DNA of 64,000 nt from Micromonospora craniellae (GCF_014764405.1 NZ_CP061725.1:3782001-3846000), one strand, 5' to 3'; numbered from the stretch's first letter, positions 1 through 8,429 are shown. Program-made: numbers and translations. The notes: generated by a model not told the origin, from the letters alone.

Positions 1-346
1 CCAACGACCGGCGTACCTCGCCGACGGTGTCGCGCTTCCAGGACATCCACTCGGGCAGGACCCTGGTGAACGCCTCCAGCGAGAACGGTGCCGAGCCGGC
101 GAAGCTCGTCAGCACCCGGCCGAACTTCAGCTCAGGGTCCTCGTAGTAGGCGACGGCGTCCACGTCGCGCAGCGTGACGCCGCCCTCGGCCAGGCAGTAC
201 CTGACGGCCTCGGCCGGGAAGGCCGGGTCGTGGCGCTTGCGGGTGAACCGCTCCTCCTGGGCGGCCGCGATGGGCGTGCCGTCCCGCACCAGCACCGCCG
301 CGCTGTCGTGATAGTAGGCGGACAACCCCAGAACCAGCTTTCCCAC
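1..346 (-). CDS. NodU/CmcH-type carbamoyltransferase, N-terminal part (cut by window edge)
   Basis: Only the first 115 codons are inside the window. The protein opens with GKLVLGLSAYYHDSAAVLV and continues with AAAQEERFTRKRHDPAFP, the N-terminal signature of NodU-type carbamoyltransferases. In this family the enzyme makes a carbamoyl-adenylate from carbamoyl phosphate and ATP and transfers the carbamoyl group to a hydroxyl or amino group of a small molecule, usually in natural-product pathways. The GTG start at 346 was chosen because GAGGGG lies 7 nt upstream. It follows the HDO gene by 39 bp on the same strand, so it is probably the third or later gene of that transcript. The family call is firm; the substrate cannot be inferred. 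Confidence 0.85.
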   Translation of the reverse strand, partial: MGKLVLGLSAYYHDSAAVLVRDGTPIAAAQEERFTRKRHDPAFPAEAVRYCLAEGGVTLRDVDAVAYYEDPELKFGRVLTSFAGSAPFSLEAFTRVLPEWMSWKRDTVGEVRRSL

Positions 347-385
347 TGGCGTTCCCCTCGATCGTGGGTGTGGGTGGGTGGACGG

Positions 386-2581
386 TCAGATGGCGGCGAG
401 TGACCTGCTGGCCTTGCGGGCGCGGCGAAACGCCCGTCGTGCCAGCAGACCGGTCGGTGGGTTGAGCGATCGGAACCCGGTGCGTACCCGGTCCCAGACC
501 TCGGTGATCGCCTGCGCGCCGTGGGACACCGGCAGCGAGGCGAGATAGGTGTCGACGGCGTCGGCGGCCCAGGCGGAATGGCCGGTGGCGACGTTGTCGA
601 TCGTGTTGTGGATGTCCACGAACTTCGTGGAGAAGCCGTAGCTCTTCAGCGCCTGGCGGGCCCGGCGGTACGTCCCGCCGACGCCGGACAGCTCCATGGC
701 CAGGTTCAGCCCGAGGATCTCCGGCAGGAACGTACGCGGGAAGCGCCCGATGCTGAGCCAGTACACCGGAAGCTCGAAGGACCCGTCCCGGAACCCGTCC
801 CACTCGGCGAACTCCCGCGACGCCGTCGGTGGCACCTGGACGTCCATCTCGGCGAGCACCTCCCGATAGATCAACGGGTGGTTCATCCGTGGTACGCCGT
901 TGCCGAGCTCGTCCCAGTAGGTCTCGAACAGGAAGTAGCCCTGCTCCGACGCCGCGTGTTCGTAGTCGGTGAACCCCTGTAGCCAGGCGCCGTCGATCAA
1001 CGTCAACGGGGCCAACTGCACGGTGGAGTCGACGAGATCCTCCCGCGTCGGCATCGGCGCGCCGGCCGACTCCTCGAAGTCACGCCCCTGCCGGTCGTGC
1101 TGCTCGACGAGCCAGGGACGCAGGCCCTCCCGGCCCCACACGTCGGGCAGCCGCTGCGGGTCCGTCGCCATGTTGTGCCGGGACCGCGCCAGCCAGCCCC
1201 GTACGTAGTCGACCGCGAACCGACGGACGGCCGGGGTGTCCGTCCGCTGCTGGAGCAGGTGGTACGCCTCCCGGACGTCGGCCGGCTCCCGGTCGCCCGC
1301 GACCGGACCGCCCGTGCCCGCGCCGCCCGTGACCGAGGCCAGCAGTTCCGGGGAGACCGTCCGCCCCTCGTGGACCGGCCCGGGGCGAACCCGCTCCGGC
1401 TGCCCGGTGGGGAGCGAGTCGATCCAGCGGCGGATGACGACCAGGTCGGCCGGGGAGAACACCCGGAACATCGGGCCCCGTTCCCCGACGAGGCCGTTGA
1501 CCAGCGGACTCTGCGCGGAGCGGCCCGGTTTGACCAGGCGGCTGGCGGCAAGCTCGGCCAGCAATCCGCGCGGATCCGTCCGGGCCTCCTCCAACCAGCT
1601 CGACAGCGGCCGGTCCGCCACCGTGAAGTCCCGGTGGTAGACCGCGCCCTCCCGCGCCCGGTGGCGGAGCAACTCGGCCATCTCGTACGCCGGGTCGAGG
1701 GCCTCCTCCAACTCGGCGAGAAGACTCGTGCTCCACCGCCTCAGCACGGTGAACGCCCACCGGAAACCGTCGGTCACTCGGGCCAGCTCCGCGTCGTCGA
1801 AACCGTGCTCGATGACGTCCAGGCACAGCTCCAGCCCGGTCCGCGTCTCACCGTCCCGGGCAGCGGACGGATCGATCGCACTCCACTCCACGAGCTGCGG
1901 ATGCGCCTGACGCACCAGCCGCAAGGCGGGCAGCAGTCCGACCGTACGCAGACACAGGTCGGCGCCGATGATCTCGGGGCGGAACTCGGCCGGTCTCCGG
2001 CTCATGGCCAGCAGGGTCGCGGGCAGACAGAAGTGGTGGTCGGCCACCCGGGGGTCGTGCACCAGCCGGGCCACCGGCACCGCGTGCTCGGACAGGTGCA
2101 GGTGACGGAGCAGGGCCAGGTACACGCTGCCGCGCGAGTCCTGCGGCCGGCCGACACCGACGTCGGAGGCGTACAGGGTCAGGATGCGCAACGTCGTCGC
2201 GTCGTCCGCGTTTCCCGGCGCACTCTGCCACTGCAACCAGGCCCCGGACCGTAGCGCGAGTGGTGCGGCCGCGAGCGCGGTGCGGCGGACCAGGGACTCC
2301 GTGCCCAGCGGAGCCGTGGCCGTGGAGCCCAACTCCTCGAACCGGCGAGACTCGGCGGTCGACCAGCGGACCGCCTCGTCCCGCAGCCCGTCCAGTGCTG
2401 CCGGCAGCGACTCACGGTCGGCGGTGTCGCCGATCTCCGACCGCAGCCGCGCGACGAACGGGTCGCCCGGAAAGGAGGTCTCGGGGTCGACCGCGATGAC
2501 GAACAACTCGCGGGACCGGGCCTGCTGATCAAGCGGTCGGGCCACATGTCGACTCGACGAAACGACTTCTTTCGTTGACAC
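386..2581 (-). CDS. Iron-containing redox enzyme family protein with two heme-oxygenase-like (HDO) domains, N-terminal one degenerate
   Basis: The 731-residue protein consists of two related halves. The C-terminal half carries what look like all the metal ligands of a heme-oxygenase-like diiron oxidase: FETYWDELGNG with H568 shortly after, E621/E630 in EILGLNLAMELSG, and H658, D662 and H668 in the segment from 656 to 668. The N-terminal half repeats the same landmarks (GAWLQ near 113, LYASDVGVG near 136, EIIGADLCLRTVG near 203), but the acidic and histidine ligands are replaced, so it is probably a pseudo-domain. Known HDO enzymes use dioxygen to oxidise, cleave or rearrange amino acids and fatty acids. 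The GTG start at 2581 has AGGAG 6 nt upstream. It sits between the small peptide gene and the carbamoyltransferase. The substrate is unknown. Confidence 0.75.
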   Translation of the reverse strand: MSTKEVVSSSRHVARPLDQQARSRELFVIAVDPETSFPGDPFVARLRSEIGDTADRESLPAALDGLRDEAVRWSTAESRRFEELGSTATAPLGTESLVRRTALAAAPLALRSGAWLQWQSAPGNADDATTLRILTLYASDVGVGRPQDSRGSVYLALLRHLHLSEHAVPVARLVHDPRVADHHFCLPATLLAMSRRPAEFRPEIIGADLCLRTVGLLPALRLVRQAHPQLVEWSAIDPSAARDGETRTGLELCLDVIEHGFDDAELARVTDGFRWAFTVLRRWSTSLLAELEEALDPAYEMAELLRHRAREGAVYHRDFTVADRPLSSWLEEARTDPRGLLAELAASRLVKPGRSAQSPLVNGLVGERGPMFRVFSPADLVVIRRWIDSLPTGQPERVRPGPVHEGRTVSPELLASVTGGAGTGGPVAGDREPADVREAYHLLQQRTDTPAVRRFAVDYVRGWLARSRHNMATDPQRLPDVWGREGLRPWLVEQHDRQGRDFEESAGAPMPTREDLVDSTVQLAPLTLIDGAWLQGFTDYEHAASEQGYFLFETYWDELGNGVPRMNHPLIYREVLAEMDVQVPPTASREFAEWDGFRDGSFELPVYWLSIGRFPRTFLPEILGLNLAMELSGVGGTYRRARQALKSYGFSTKFVDIHNTIDNVATGHSAWAADAVDTYLASLPVSHGAQAITEVWDRVRTGFRSLNPPTGLLARRAFRRARKASRSLAAI

Positions 2582-2671
2582 TGCCAGCTCCTGGCTCTAT
2601 CCGTGTCTGCTATCCCGAAACAATGTGGTAATCAAATGTTCGGACGGAATCTGGACGGCACGGAGGGCCCC

Positions 2672-2696
2672 CGCGACAAACACGCCACTTGTCGCG
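2672..2696 (-). terminator. Stem-loop after the peptide gene (attenuator or processing hairpin)
   Basis: CGCGACAA (2672-2679) and TTGTCGCG (2689-2696) form a perfect 8-bp stem with a 9-nt loop, 28 nt after the peptide stop codon and before the HDO gene. No T-run follows, so partial termination or RNA protection is more likely than full stop. Such hairpins often let a short precursor gene be expressed more strongly than the enzymes downstream. Confidence 0.5.
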
Positions 2697-2724
2697 ACGG
2701 CGGAGGTGTCGTCGTCTCGGGAAG

Positions 2725-2811
2725 CTAGAACATCGGATAGATCGAGGCGTCGTTCTTCGGCTTCTTCTTCCGGCCGAAGATCTTGTTAAGAATTCTGCGC
2801 ACCACGTTCAT
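2725..2811 (-). CDS. 28-residue basic small peptide, possible precursor peptide
   Basis: This short gene encodes a 28-residue peptide that begins MNVVRRILNKIFGRKKK and ends PKNDASIYPMF. The first two thirds could form a cationic amphipathic helix (RRILNKIF followed by a run of R/K); the tail is polar and then hydrophobic with Y25, P26, M27 and F28. The ATG is preceded by AGGTGAGG about 8 nt upstream, a strong ribosome binding site, which is the main reason to believe it is translated. It lies between the SGNH gene (35 bp away) and the HDO gene on the same strand, and a stem-loop follows its stop. A small charged head with a compact Tyr/Pro/Met/Phe tail next to a metal-dependent oxidase suggests a modified peptide or a carrier/regulatory peptide; that is inference. 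No known precursor family was recognised. Confidence 0.6.
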   Translation of the reverse strand: MNVVRRILNKIFGRKKKPKNDASIYPMF

Positions 2812-2846
2812 TCTTCTGCCCTCACCTGAGGCGGGCCGGTGTGGCC

Positions 2847-3875
2847 CTAGGACGAGAAATTCAACTGCTCGGCCAACAGTCGGGCCACCAGGTCTAACCC
2901 GTGGTCGGTCATGTGGGCTCGGTTGACAAACAGCCAGCTGTCGTCCTTGACGCTGGTCGCGAGGAGCGGATTGATGTCCAGGAACCTGACGTCGATCTTT
3001 TCGCAGCCCAGGTGCAGTAGCTCCGCATATCTGCGGACCGAATCCCTGGTGGCGATGTCACCGAACAGTTCCCAGAAGTTCGAGATCTTGTCCAGCTCGT
3101 CAAAGAGCCGCTTCTCCTGCGGCGCGGCCGTCTCGCGTACCCAGGTGGCCAGCGGCTGGAGCACGAACGTGATCCTGGTGTCGGTGGCGGCCGCGAGCTG
3201 CTGCCACGACTCCAGATGCCGCACGGTCAGCGCAGCCGCGTCCGCGATGCGGACCTCCAGCGGGCGAACCGGTTCGTCGCCGCCGGTCGGCGAGACGCCG
3301 GAGCCGAAGGGATGCGTCCGGTACTGGGACTTGAGCTTGTCCATCTGGCCGAAGAAGTCGCCACAGTTGAAGAACGCGCCGTCGTCGCCGCGCTGAGCGG
3401 CGGGCAGGCGGGCCAGGGCCAGGTTGTTGAGCCCGGACACGATGACGATCTCCTCCACCGGCGGCAGCAGGTGCCGATAGAAGAGGAAGAGCAGCAGCTC
3501 CTGGGCGGAGGAATGGCTGCGGCCCGCGAAGTTCAACCAGGGCAGCGCCGGTGCGTGGGTGGTCCACAGTCGCGAGGCGAGCGTCGCTTGGTCGCAGGTG
3601 GCTCCGATGCCCATCGCCATGGAACTGCCGGCCAACAGCCGGATCGGACCGTCGGCCGGCTTCCCGCCCGCCGACGCATGGTCGTCCGCTCCGCGCGAAA
3701 GGCGAAAACCGAGACGATCCGTATTGATGACCGGGGAGCGGTAGTCCACGCGGTGAAAATGCATCACATAGGACATCCAGCGTGCCTGGCCGCGTTGGTC
3801 GAAATCATCGTAAACAAGCATCTGCGGGGTCAACTCGGAGCGCGCCGAGCTTGGACAACGCACTGTTCCCCCCAT
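2847..3875 (-). CDS. SGNH/GDSL-hydrolase-like protein of a biosynthetic cluster
   Basis: 342 residues with the shape of an SGNH hydrolase: a block I-like LLAGSSMAMGIGA near residues 80-92, a block III-like IVSGLNNLALAR near 146-156, and a C-terminal HMTDHGLDLVA that supplies the Asp-X-His pair. There is no signal peptide, so it should act in the cytoplasm. The sequence (for example PVINTDRLGFR and ELLLFLFYRHLLP) reminds me of actinomycete proteins annotated as 'inducer of phenazine A', but that is a memory of a name and not evidence of function. It is the promoter-proximal gene of the left-edge cluster. The ATG at 3875 overlaps a good -10 box region; a GTG at 3863 (GGGGGG just upstream) is an equally plausible start and would remove four residues. 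Confidence 0.65.
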   Translation of the reverse strand: MGGTVRCPSSARSELTPQMLVYDDFDQRGQARWMSYVMHFHRVDYRSPVINTDRLGFRLSRGADDHASAGGKPADGPIRLLAGSSMAMGIGATCDQATLASRLWTTHAPALPWLNFAGRSHSSAQELLLFLFYRHLLPPVEEIVIVSGLNNLALARLPAAQRGDDGAFFNCGDFFGQMDKLKSQYRTHPFGSGVSPTGGDEPVRPLEVRIADAAALTVRHLESWQQLAAATDTRITFVLQPLATWVRETAAPQEKRLFDELDKISNFWELFGDIATRDSVRRYAELLHLGCEKIDVRFLDINPLLATSVKDDSWLFVNRAHMTDHGLDLVARLLAEQLNFSS

Positions 3876-3880
3876 TGAGA

Positions 3881-3886
3881 ATTATC
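3881..3886 (-). promoter_or_regulatory. Probable -10 box of the left-edge cluster
   Basis: Read on the minus strand, GATAAT (in TGATAAT) ends 5 nt before the ATG at 3875 and 17 nt before the GTG at 3863. A transcript from here would start at or next to the ATG. No convincing -35 box is present at the right distance. Confidence 0.4.
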
Positions 3887-4286
3887 AGCCGGGGCCCCTA
3901 ACCCATCTACGGCCGTTGTTGCGTGAGTACGGTAACACGCACGGTGGTGGAGGAAAAAGGGTCGACCGCGGGAATTATTGCCTGTCTGGTTTATCCTGGG
4001 TTGAGTGGAGGATTCCCGAACCAGCAAACATTGAACTGATTTCAGCGACTTTGCGCGTAGGTATTTGTGTTCGAAACGAGGTGCCCCGATTGTGCTGGTG
4101 GCCGTGTCGAGTGAGGTCAAGCAGCCTTTCGGGTGTCCTCGGACTGTAGTGCACCAGCACCGTTCTCGGGGGATGGGACGCGCGGTCGACGTGGCTCCGG
4201 CGGCGCCCGGACCGTTCGACCAAATGATGTGCGCCACTATCCGGCCGGCGGGCCGGCGGTCCGCGCCGGACCCGCTGCGCACAAGA
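3887..4286. other. 400-bp gap between the cluster and the tRNA terminator
   Basis: No gene is supported here. Reading frames on both strands are short and lack a ribosome binding site. The stretch 3950-4110 is visibly poorer in G and C than the neighbourhood (for example a run containing TTGAACTGATTTCAG and GTATTTGTGTTCG). It lies exactly between the tRNA-Pro 3' side and the small-peptide cluster, where the end of an integrated element would be expected. Confidence 0.5.
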
Positions 4287-4326
4287 GTGAGGCCCTGACC
4301 GGCGAGAATGCCGGTCAGGGCCTCAC
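4287..4326 (-). terminator. Hairpin terminator of tRNA-Pro
   Basis: GTGAGGCCCTGACCGGC (4287-4303) pairs perfectly over 17 bp with 4310-4326 around a GAGAAT loop. On the minus strand it begins 5 nt after the 3' end of the tRNA. There is no long T-run, as is common in actinomycetes. Confidence 0.85.
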
Positions 4327-4331
4327 ATCTG

Positions 4332-4405
<74 letters not shown>

Positions 4406-4419
4406 AGGCGTGCCGACAA

Positions 4420-4447
4420 ATAGTAGCCCACCGGCCCCGGGGGTCAA
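4420..4447 (-). promoter_or_regulatory. Promoter of tRNA-Pro
   Basis: On the minus strand TTGACC (4447-4442) and TACTAT (4425-4420) are separated by 16 nt and lie 15 nt before the first base of the tRNA. This is the best sigma-70-like promoter in the window. Confidence 0.7.
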
Positions 4448-4471
4448 ACTCGGTACCCCCGGGGCCGGGGC

Positions 4472-5365
4472 TCAGCGGGGGATCAGGGTGAGCAGGCTCG
4501 CCTCGGGCGGGCAGGCGAACCGGACCGGGGCGGTCGGGTGGGTGCCGAGGCCGGCGGAGACGTGCAGCCATGAGTCGGAGCCGGGCCAGCGGTGCAGGCC
4601 CTTGGCCATCGACCGGGGCAGCCCGCAGTTGGTCACCAGCGCACCCACTCCCGGTACGCACACCTGGCCGCCGTGGGTGTGACCGGCGAGCAGCAACCCG
4701 AAGCTGTCGGCGGCCATCTCGTCGAGCAGAGCCGGTTCGGGGGAGTGGGTCAGGGCGATGGAGAGGTCCGCCGAGGCGGAGACCGGGCCGGACACGGAGG
4801 GGTAGTCGTCGCGTTCGATGTGCGGGTCGTCCACACCCGCCATGTCGATCGCCCGGCCGCCGGCCTTGAGCGTGACCCGTCGGTTGTTCAGGTCGGTCCA
4901 GCCGGCCCCGGTGAAGACGTCACGCAGTTCCTCGTAGGGCAGCTCGACGCCCTCGGTGTACTCCCGGTCGGGCAGGAAGTAGCTGAACGGGTTCTTCAGC
5001 ACCGGGCCGGTGTAGTCGTTGGAACCGAAGACGAAGGCGCCCGGGTAGTCGAGCAGCGGTTGCAGCGCCCGCAGGACGCCCGGCACCGCCCCCGGGTGGG
5101 CCATGTTGTCACCGGTGACCACGACCAGGTCGGGGTCGAGGGCGGCCAGCGAGGCCACCCAGTTCTGCTTGCGTACCTGGTTGGGGGTCATGTGCAGGTC
5201 GGAAAGGTGCAGGACGCGCAGCGGCTCGGTGCCGGTCGGCAGCACCGGGACGTCGAAGCGCCGGAGGGTGAACATGTTGCGCTCGACGAGGGACGCGTAC
5301 GCCAGGGCGGCGGCGCCCGTCGCGACGGTGGCGGTCGCGAGCCGGAATAGTGTGCGCTTTTGCAT
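4472..5365 (-). CDS. Membrane-anchored metallophosphoesterase
   Basis: 297 residues. Residues 5-25 form one hydrophobic segment that anchors or exports the protein. The calcineurin-type phosphoesterase motifs follow in order: LHLSDLHMT (D56, H58), VVVTGDNMAH (D86), GSNDYTG (N116), ALTHSPEP and LLAGHTHGGQV. Family members are bimetallic and cleave phosphomono- or diesters; the substrate is unknown. The ATG at 5365 is used because the open frame upstream runs through the divergent yqeY gene and looks like its antisense; an ATG at 5392 is possible but would overlap yqeY. Mycobacteria carry a homologous gene (Rv3683) next to ponA2, matching this place. Confidence 0.8.
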   Translation of the reverse strand: MQKRTLFRLATATVATGAAALAYASLVERNMFTLRRFDVPVLPTGTEPLRVLHLSDLHMTPNQVRKQNWVASLAALDPDLVVVTGDNMAHPGAVPGVLRALQPLLDYPGAFVFGSNDYTGPVLKNPFSYFLPDREYTEGVELPYEELRDVFTGAGWTDLNNRRVTLKAGGRAIDMAGVDDPHIERDDYPSVSGPVSASADLSIALTHSPEPALLDEMAADSFGLLLAGHTHGGQVCVPGVGALVTNCGLPRSMAKGLHRWPGSDSWLHVSAGLGTHPTAPVRFACPPEASLLTLIPR

Positions 5366-5376
5366 GCCGATCAGGG

Positions 5377-5382
5377 TAGTTT
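5377..5382 (+). promoter_or_regulatory. TANNNT -10 box for leaderless yqeY
   Basis: TAGTTT ends 8 nt before the ATG at 5391. No Shine-Dalgarno site fits in that space, so transcription probably starts at or next to the ATG. Confidence 0.5.
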
Positions 5383-5390
5383 GGGCGACC

Positions 5391-5846
5391 ATGAGCACGC
5401 TGAAGGACCGCCTCACCGCCGACATGCGCGCCGCCCTCAAGGCCCGCGACGAGCTGACCACCTCCACCCTGCGGATGGCCCTGGCCGCCGTGGGCACGGC
5501 CGAGGTCTCCGGCAAGGCCAAGCGTGAGCTCAGCAACGACGAGGTGCTGGGTGTGCTGACCAAGGAGGCGAAGAAGCGCCGCGAGGCCGCCACCGCCTTC
5601 GCCGACGCGGGTCGCGCCGAGCAGGCCGCCAGGGAGACCGCCGAGGGCGAGGTGCTGGAGCGTTACCTGCCGAAGCAGCTCTCCGACACCGAGCTGACCG
5701 AGCTGGTCACGGGGGCGCTCGCGGCGGGCGGGTTCACCGGCAAGGCGCAGATGGGCCCAGCCATGAAGGCGGCCCAGGCCGCGGTGGCCGGCCGGGCCGA
5801 GGGTGGCCGGGTGGCCGCCGAGGTACGCCGACAGCTCGGCCTCTGA
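5391..5846 (+). CDS. GatB/YqeY domain protein
   Basis: A 151-residue stand-alone YqeY protein, mostly helical and rich in Lys and Ala. It has the family's SNDEVLGVLTKEAKKRREA, LERYLPKQLSDTEL and GKAQMGPAMKAA segments. The fold is that of the tRNA-binding tail of GatB amidotransferase, but the biochemical role of the free form is not established. The start is 25 bp from the start of the divergent metallophosphoesterase, so the two promoters must overlap. Length is normal for the family. Confidence 0.9.
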   Translation: MSTLKDRLTADMRAALKARDELTTSTLRMALAAVGTAEVSGKAKRELSNDEVLGVLTKEAKKRREAATAFADAGRAEQAARETAEGEVLERYLPKQLSDTELTELVTGALAAGGFTGKAQMGPAMKAAQAAVAGRAEGGRVAAEVRRQLGL

Positions 5847-5905
5847 CACCTCACCGGCTGGTACGCGCAGGGCCGGCGCATACCGCTGACCATGCCGACG
5901 ACGCA

Positions 5906-5945
5906 GAACGGGCGGGCATCCCTCTCCAGGGGTGCCCGCCCGTTC
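5906..5945. terminator. Bidirectional hairpin terminator between yqeY and the PBP gene
   Basis: GAACGGGCGGGCA (5906-5918) pairs with 5933-5945 over 13 bp, and the stem extends inward with CCC/GGG. It lies between two convergent genes and can serve both. Confidence 0.8.
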
Positions 5946-5969
5946 ATGTGCGGTCGGTTCGGCCGAAGA

Positions 5970-8429
5970 TCAGCCGCCCGGTCGGTCCGGGGGCCGACTC
6001 GGGTTGCTCGGCGCACCGCCCGGTCGGCCGTTGCCGCCGTCGTTACCGCCACCGGAGTCGTTGTTGCCACCGCCACCGGAGCTGACCAGGATCGTCACGA
6101 TGCCGTTCTTGATGGTGCGGCCCTCGGGGCTGGTGCCGGCGGCGGTGCCGGCCGGGCATTCCGAGGTGACCCGGGCGCTGGAGACGATCGCCTGGAATCC
6201 GGCACCGGAGACGCGGGATCTGGCCTGGTCGATGGAAGTGCACTTCACACCGGGGATGGTGCGCTGCTCGCCCTCGGACAACTTCCTGCCGGGTGGGTCG
6301 AAGTCGATCCCTTTTTTGCCCTTCATGGCGTCGCGCAGCGTCTCATAAACCGGCGGATTGATGCCGTCCGCCGTCTTGTGCTTCATCTTGACGTTGGTCT
6401 GCGGCCAGTCCGGATCGGCCAAGATGCCGGCCACCGCGTACTGCTTGGTCATCGCGACCAGGGAGGCGGCCTTCTCGCCGTCGGTGGTGCCGGACTTGCC
6501 AGCGATCGGCTTTCCCACGATGCCCCGACCTTCGGCGGCCGTCCGGCTGCCGCCGCACTTGGCGGTGGGGGAGTTGTCACCGACCGGGCAGCGGGCCGCG
6601 TCGACGGCGGCACGGGCCACGTCCGTGCTGATCCGCTTCTCGCACCGTGGGTTCGCGACGTCCAGCTTGTTGCCGTCCAGATCGCGGATCTCCTGCACCG
6701 GGATCGGCTCGCAGTACTTGCCGTCAGCGGCCAGCGTGGCGTACGAGTTGGCCAACTCCAGCGGGGTGACCTGGGAGACGCCCAGCGTGAAGGCGCCCCA
6801 CTGGTTCGCCGCCTCCTTGGTGGCGGCGAACTTCGCGTCCTCGCTCTGCCGGAACTGGATGCCCAGGCGCTTGGCCACGTCCACCACGTTCGCCGCGCCC
6901 ACCTGCTGTTGCAGCGGGACGAAGTACGTGTTGGTCGAGGCGGAGAAGGCGCTCCACATGTTCTTCACGCCACCGGGCTGTCTGTTCGAGTTGGTCGGGC
7001 AGTAGAAGTGCGTACCTTCGCAGGCGGCCGGACTGCTGCGGGAGATGATGTACTCCGACTTGAACTGCTGCGGGGCGTTGATGGTGTAGTCGAGCGGGAT
7101 GCCCTTTTCCAGCGCGGCCACGATCGTGTAGAGCTTGAAGACCGAGCCGGCCTGGTAACCGGTGATCCCGTCACCGCCGGTGAGTAGCGGGTTGACCGTG
7201 CTCGGATAGTTGCCGCGTTTGTCGTTCTTGCGCTGCTTGGGGTCGCTGTGCGGCAGGTTCTTCGGGTTGTTCGGGTTGTCCAGCTTGAAGTTGCGGTTCA
7301 CCGAGAGGGCCCGGACCCGGCCGGTGCCGGGCTCGACCACCGCGACCATCGCGGCCTCCTTGGACTTCACCGACTTGGCCTTGCGGACCGCCTTGTCGGC
7401 ACCGTCCTGTGCCTGCGTGTCCAGCGTGGTCACGATCGTGTAGCCGCCGCTCTTGAGCCGCCGCTCCCGGTCGTACGTGGTCGACCCGAACGTCTCCTCC
7501 GACATCCACCAGCGGTAGAAGAAGTCGCAGAAGAAGCCCCAGGCGTTCTTCTTGGTGGCGACGCAGCCGTTCGGCGCCCGCTTGCCCTTGACCTTGAGTT
7601 CGACGGCCTTGGCCTCGGCGGCCTGCTCCTGGGTGACGGCCCCGGTCTTGACCATGTTGTCGATCACGTAGTCACGCCGGGCGACCGCCTGCGGGTAGCC
7701 GCTCTTGGTGGTCGGGTCGAACGAGGTCGGCGCCTTCACGAGACCGGCCAGCATGGCGGCCTCGTCGATCGTCAGGTCCTTCGGCGGCTTGTTGAAGTAG
7801 ACCTGGCTGGCGGCGTAGACGCCGTACGCGCCGTTGCCGAACGCGGCGAGGTTGAGGTAGCTCGTCAGGATCTCGTCCTTGCTGAGCGTTTTCTCGATCT
7901 GCAACGCGTAGTTCATCTCGCGCAGCTTGCGGGCGCTGGTGTCCTCCGTCGCGGCGACCACGTCGGCCGGGTGCGTCGCCGAGTACGCGATGCCCATCCG
8001 GACGTACTGCATGGTCAGCGTCGAGGCGCCCTGCCGGTCGTTGCCGGCGGCGCTGTTGTTGACGAAGGCGCGGGCGACGCCGTTGAGGTCGACTCCGTTG
8101 TGGTGGTAGAAGTCGTGGTCCTCGGCCGCGATGATCGCGTTGCGCATGTTCTCGCCGATGTCGGCGAACGTGATGTCCCGCCGGTTCTCGTCGTACATCG
8201 TGGCCAGTGGTGTCTTCTTGTCGCTGGCCAGCAGGTAGCTGATCTGGGGGGCGCGGGACATCGTCAGTTCCTTCGGCAGCGCGCCGAAGGTCTCCGCGCC
8301 GGCCTTGGCGGCCAGGCCAGACATCGCCACCGCGGGGAAGGCCGCTGCGGCGACCACCACGCCCGCCAACAGCCCACAGATGAGCAGCGATGCGGCGTTG
8401 GTCAGGATGTTGTGGTCACGTTTCCGCAT
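5970..8429 (-). CDS. Bifunctional class A penicillin-binding protein (PonA2-like)
   Basis: 819 residues. A signal anchor spans about residues 8-38. The glycosyltransferase domain has EDHDFYHHNGVD (catalytic E103), GASTLTMQ and the RKLREMNYALQIEKTLSK block, which polymerise lipid II. The transpeptidase domain has SVFK (S429, K432), STN (498-500) and KSGTT (645-649), which cross-link peptides. One PASTA-like repeat occupies about 695-770, and a Gly/Asn/Pro-rich tail follows. The ATG at 8429 has GAGGTGA 6 nt upstream; the open frame continues to 8846 but that part has no coding character. The gene stands divergent from wblA, as ponA2 does from whiB4 in mycobacteria. Confidence 0.92.
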   Translation of the reverse strand: MRKRDHNILTNAASLLICGLLAGVVVAAAAFPAVAMSGLAAKAGAETFGALPKELTMSRAPQISYLLASDKKTPLATMYDENRRDITFADIGENMRNAIIAAEDHDFYHHNGVDLNGVARAFVNNSAAGNDRQGASTLTMQYVRMGIAYSATHPADVVAATEDTSARKLREMNYALQIEKTLSKDEILTSYLNLAAFGNGAYGVYAASQVYFNKPPKDLTIDEAAMLAGLVKAPTSFDPTTKSGYPQAVARRDYVIDNMVKTGAVTQEQAAEAKAVELKVKGKRAPNGCVATKKNAWGFFCDFFYRWWMSEETFGSTTYDRERRLKSGGYTIVTTLDTQAQDGADKAVRKAKSVKSKEAAMVAVVEPGTGRVRALSVNRNFKLDNPNNPKNLPHSDPKQRKNDKRGNYPSTVNPLLTGGDGITGYQAGSVFKLYTIVAALEKGIPLDYTINAPQQFKSEYIISRSSPAACEGTHFYCPTNSNRQPGGVKNMWSAFSASTNTYFVPLQQQVGAANVVDVAKRLGIQFRQSEDAKFAATKEAANQWGAFTLGVSQVTPLELANSYATLAADGKYCEPIPVQEIRDLDGNKLDVANPRCEKRISTDVARAAVDAARCPVGDNSPTAKCGGSRTAAEGRGIVGKPIAGKSGTTDGEKAASLVAMTKQYAVAGILADPDWPQTNVKMKHKTADGINPPVYETLRDAMKGKKGIDFDPPGRKLSEGEQRTIPGVKCTSIDQARSRVSGAGFQAIVSSARVTSECPAGTAAGTSPEGRTIKNGIVTILVSSGGGGNNDSGGGNDGGNGRPGGAPSNPSRPPDRPGG

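Noticed and set aside
5366..5593. Longer start for the metallophosphoesterase
   Set aside because: It would overlap yqeY by 200 bp and the extra residues are the antisense of that gene.
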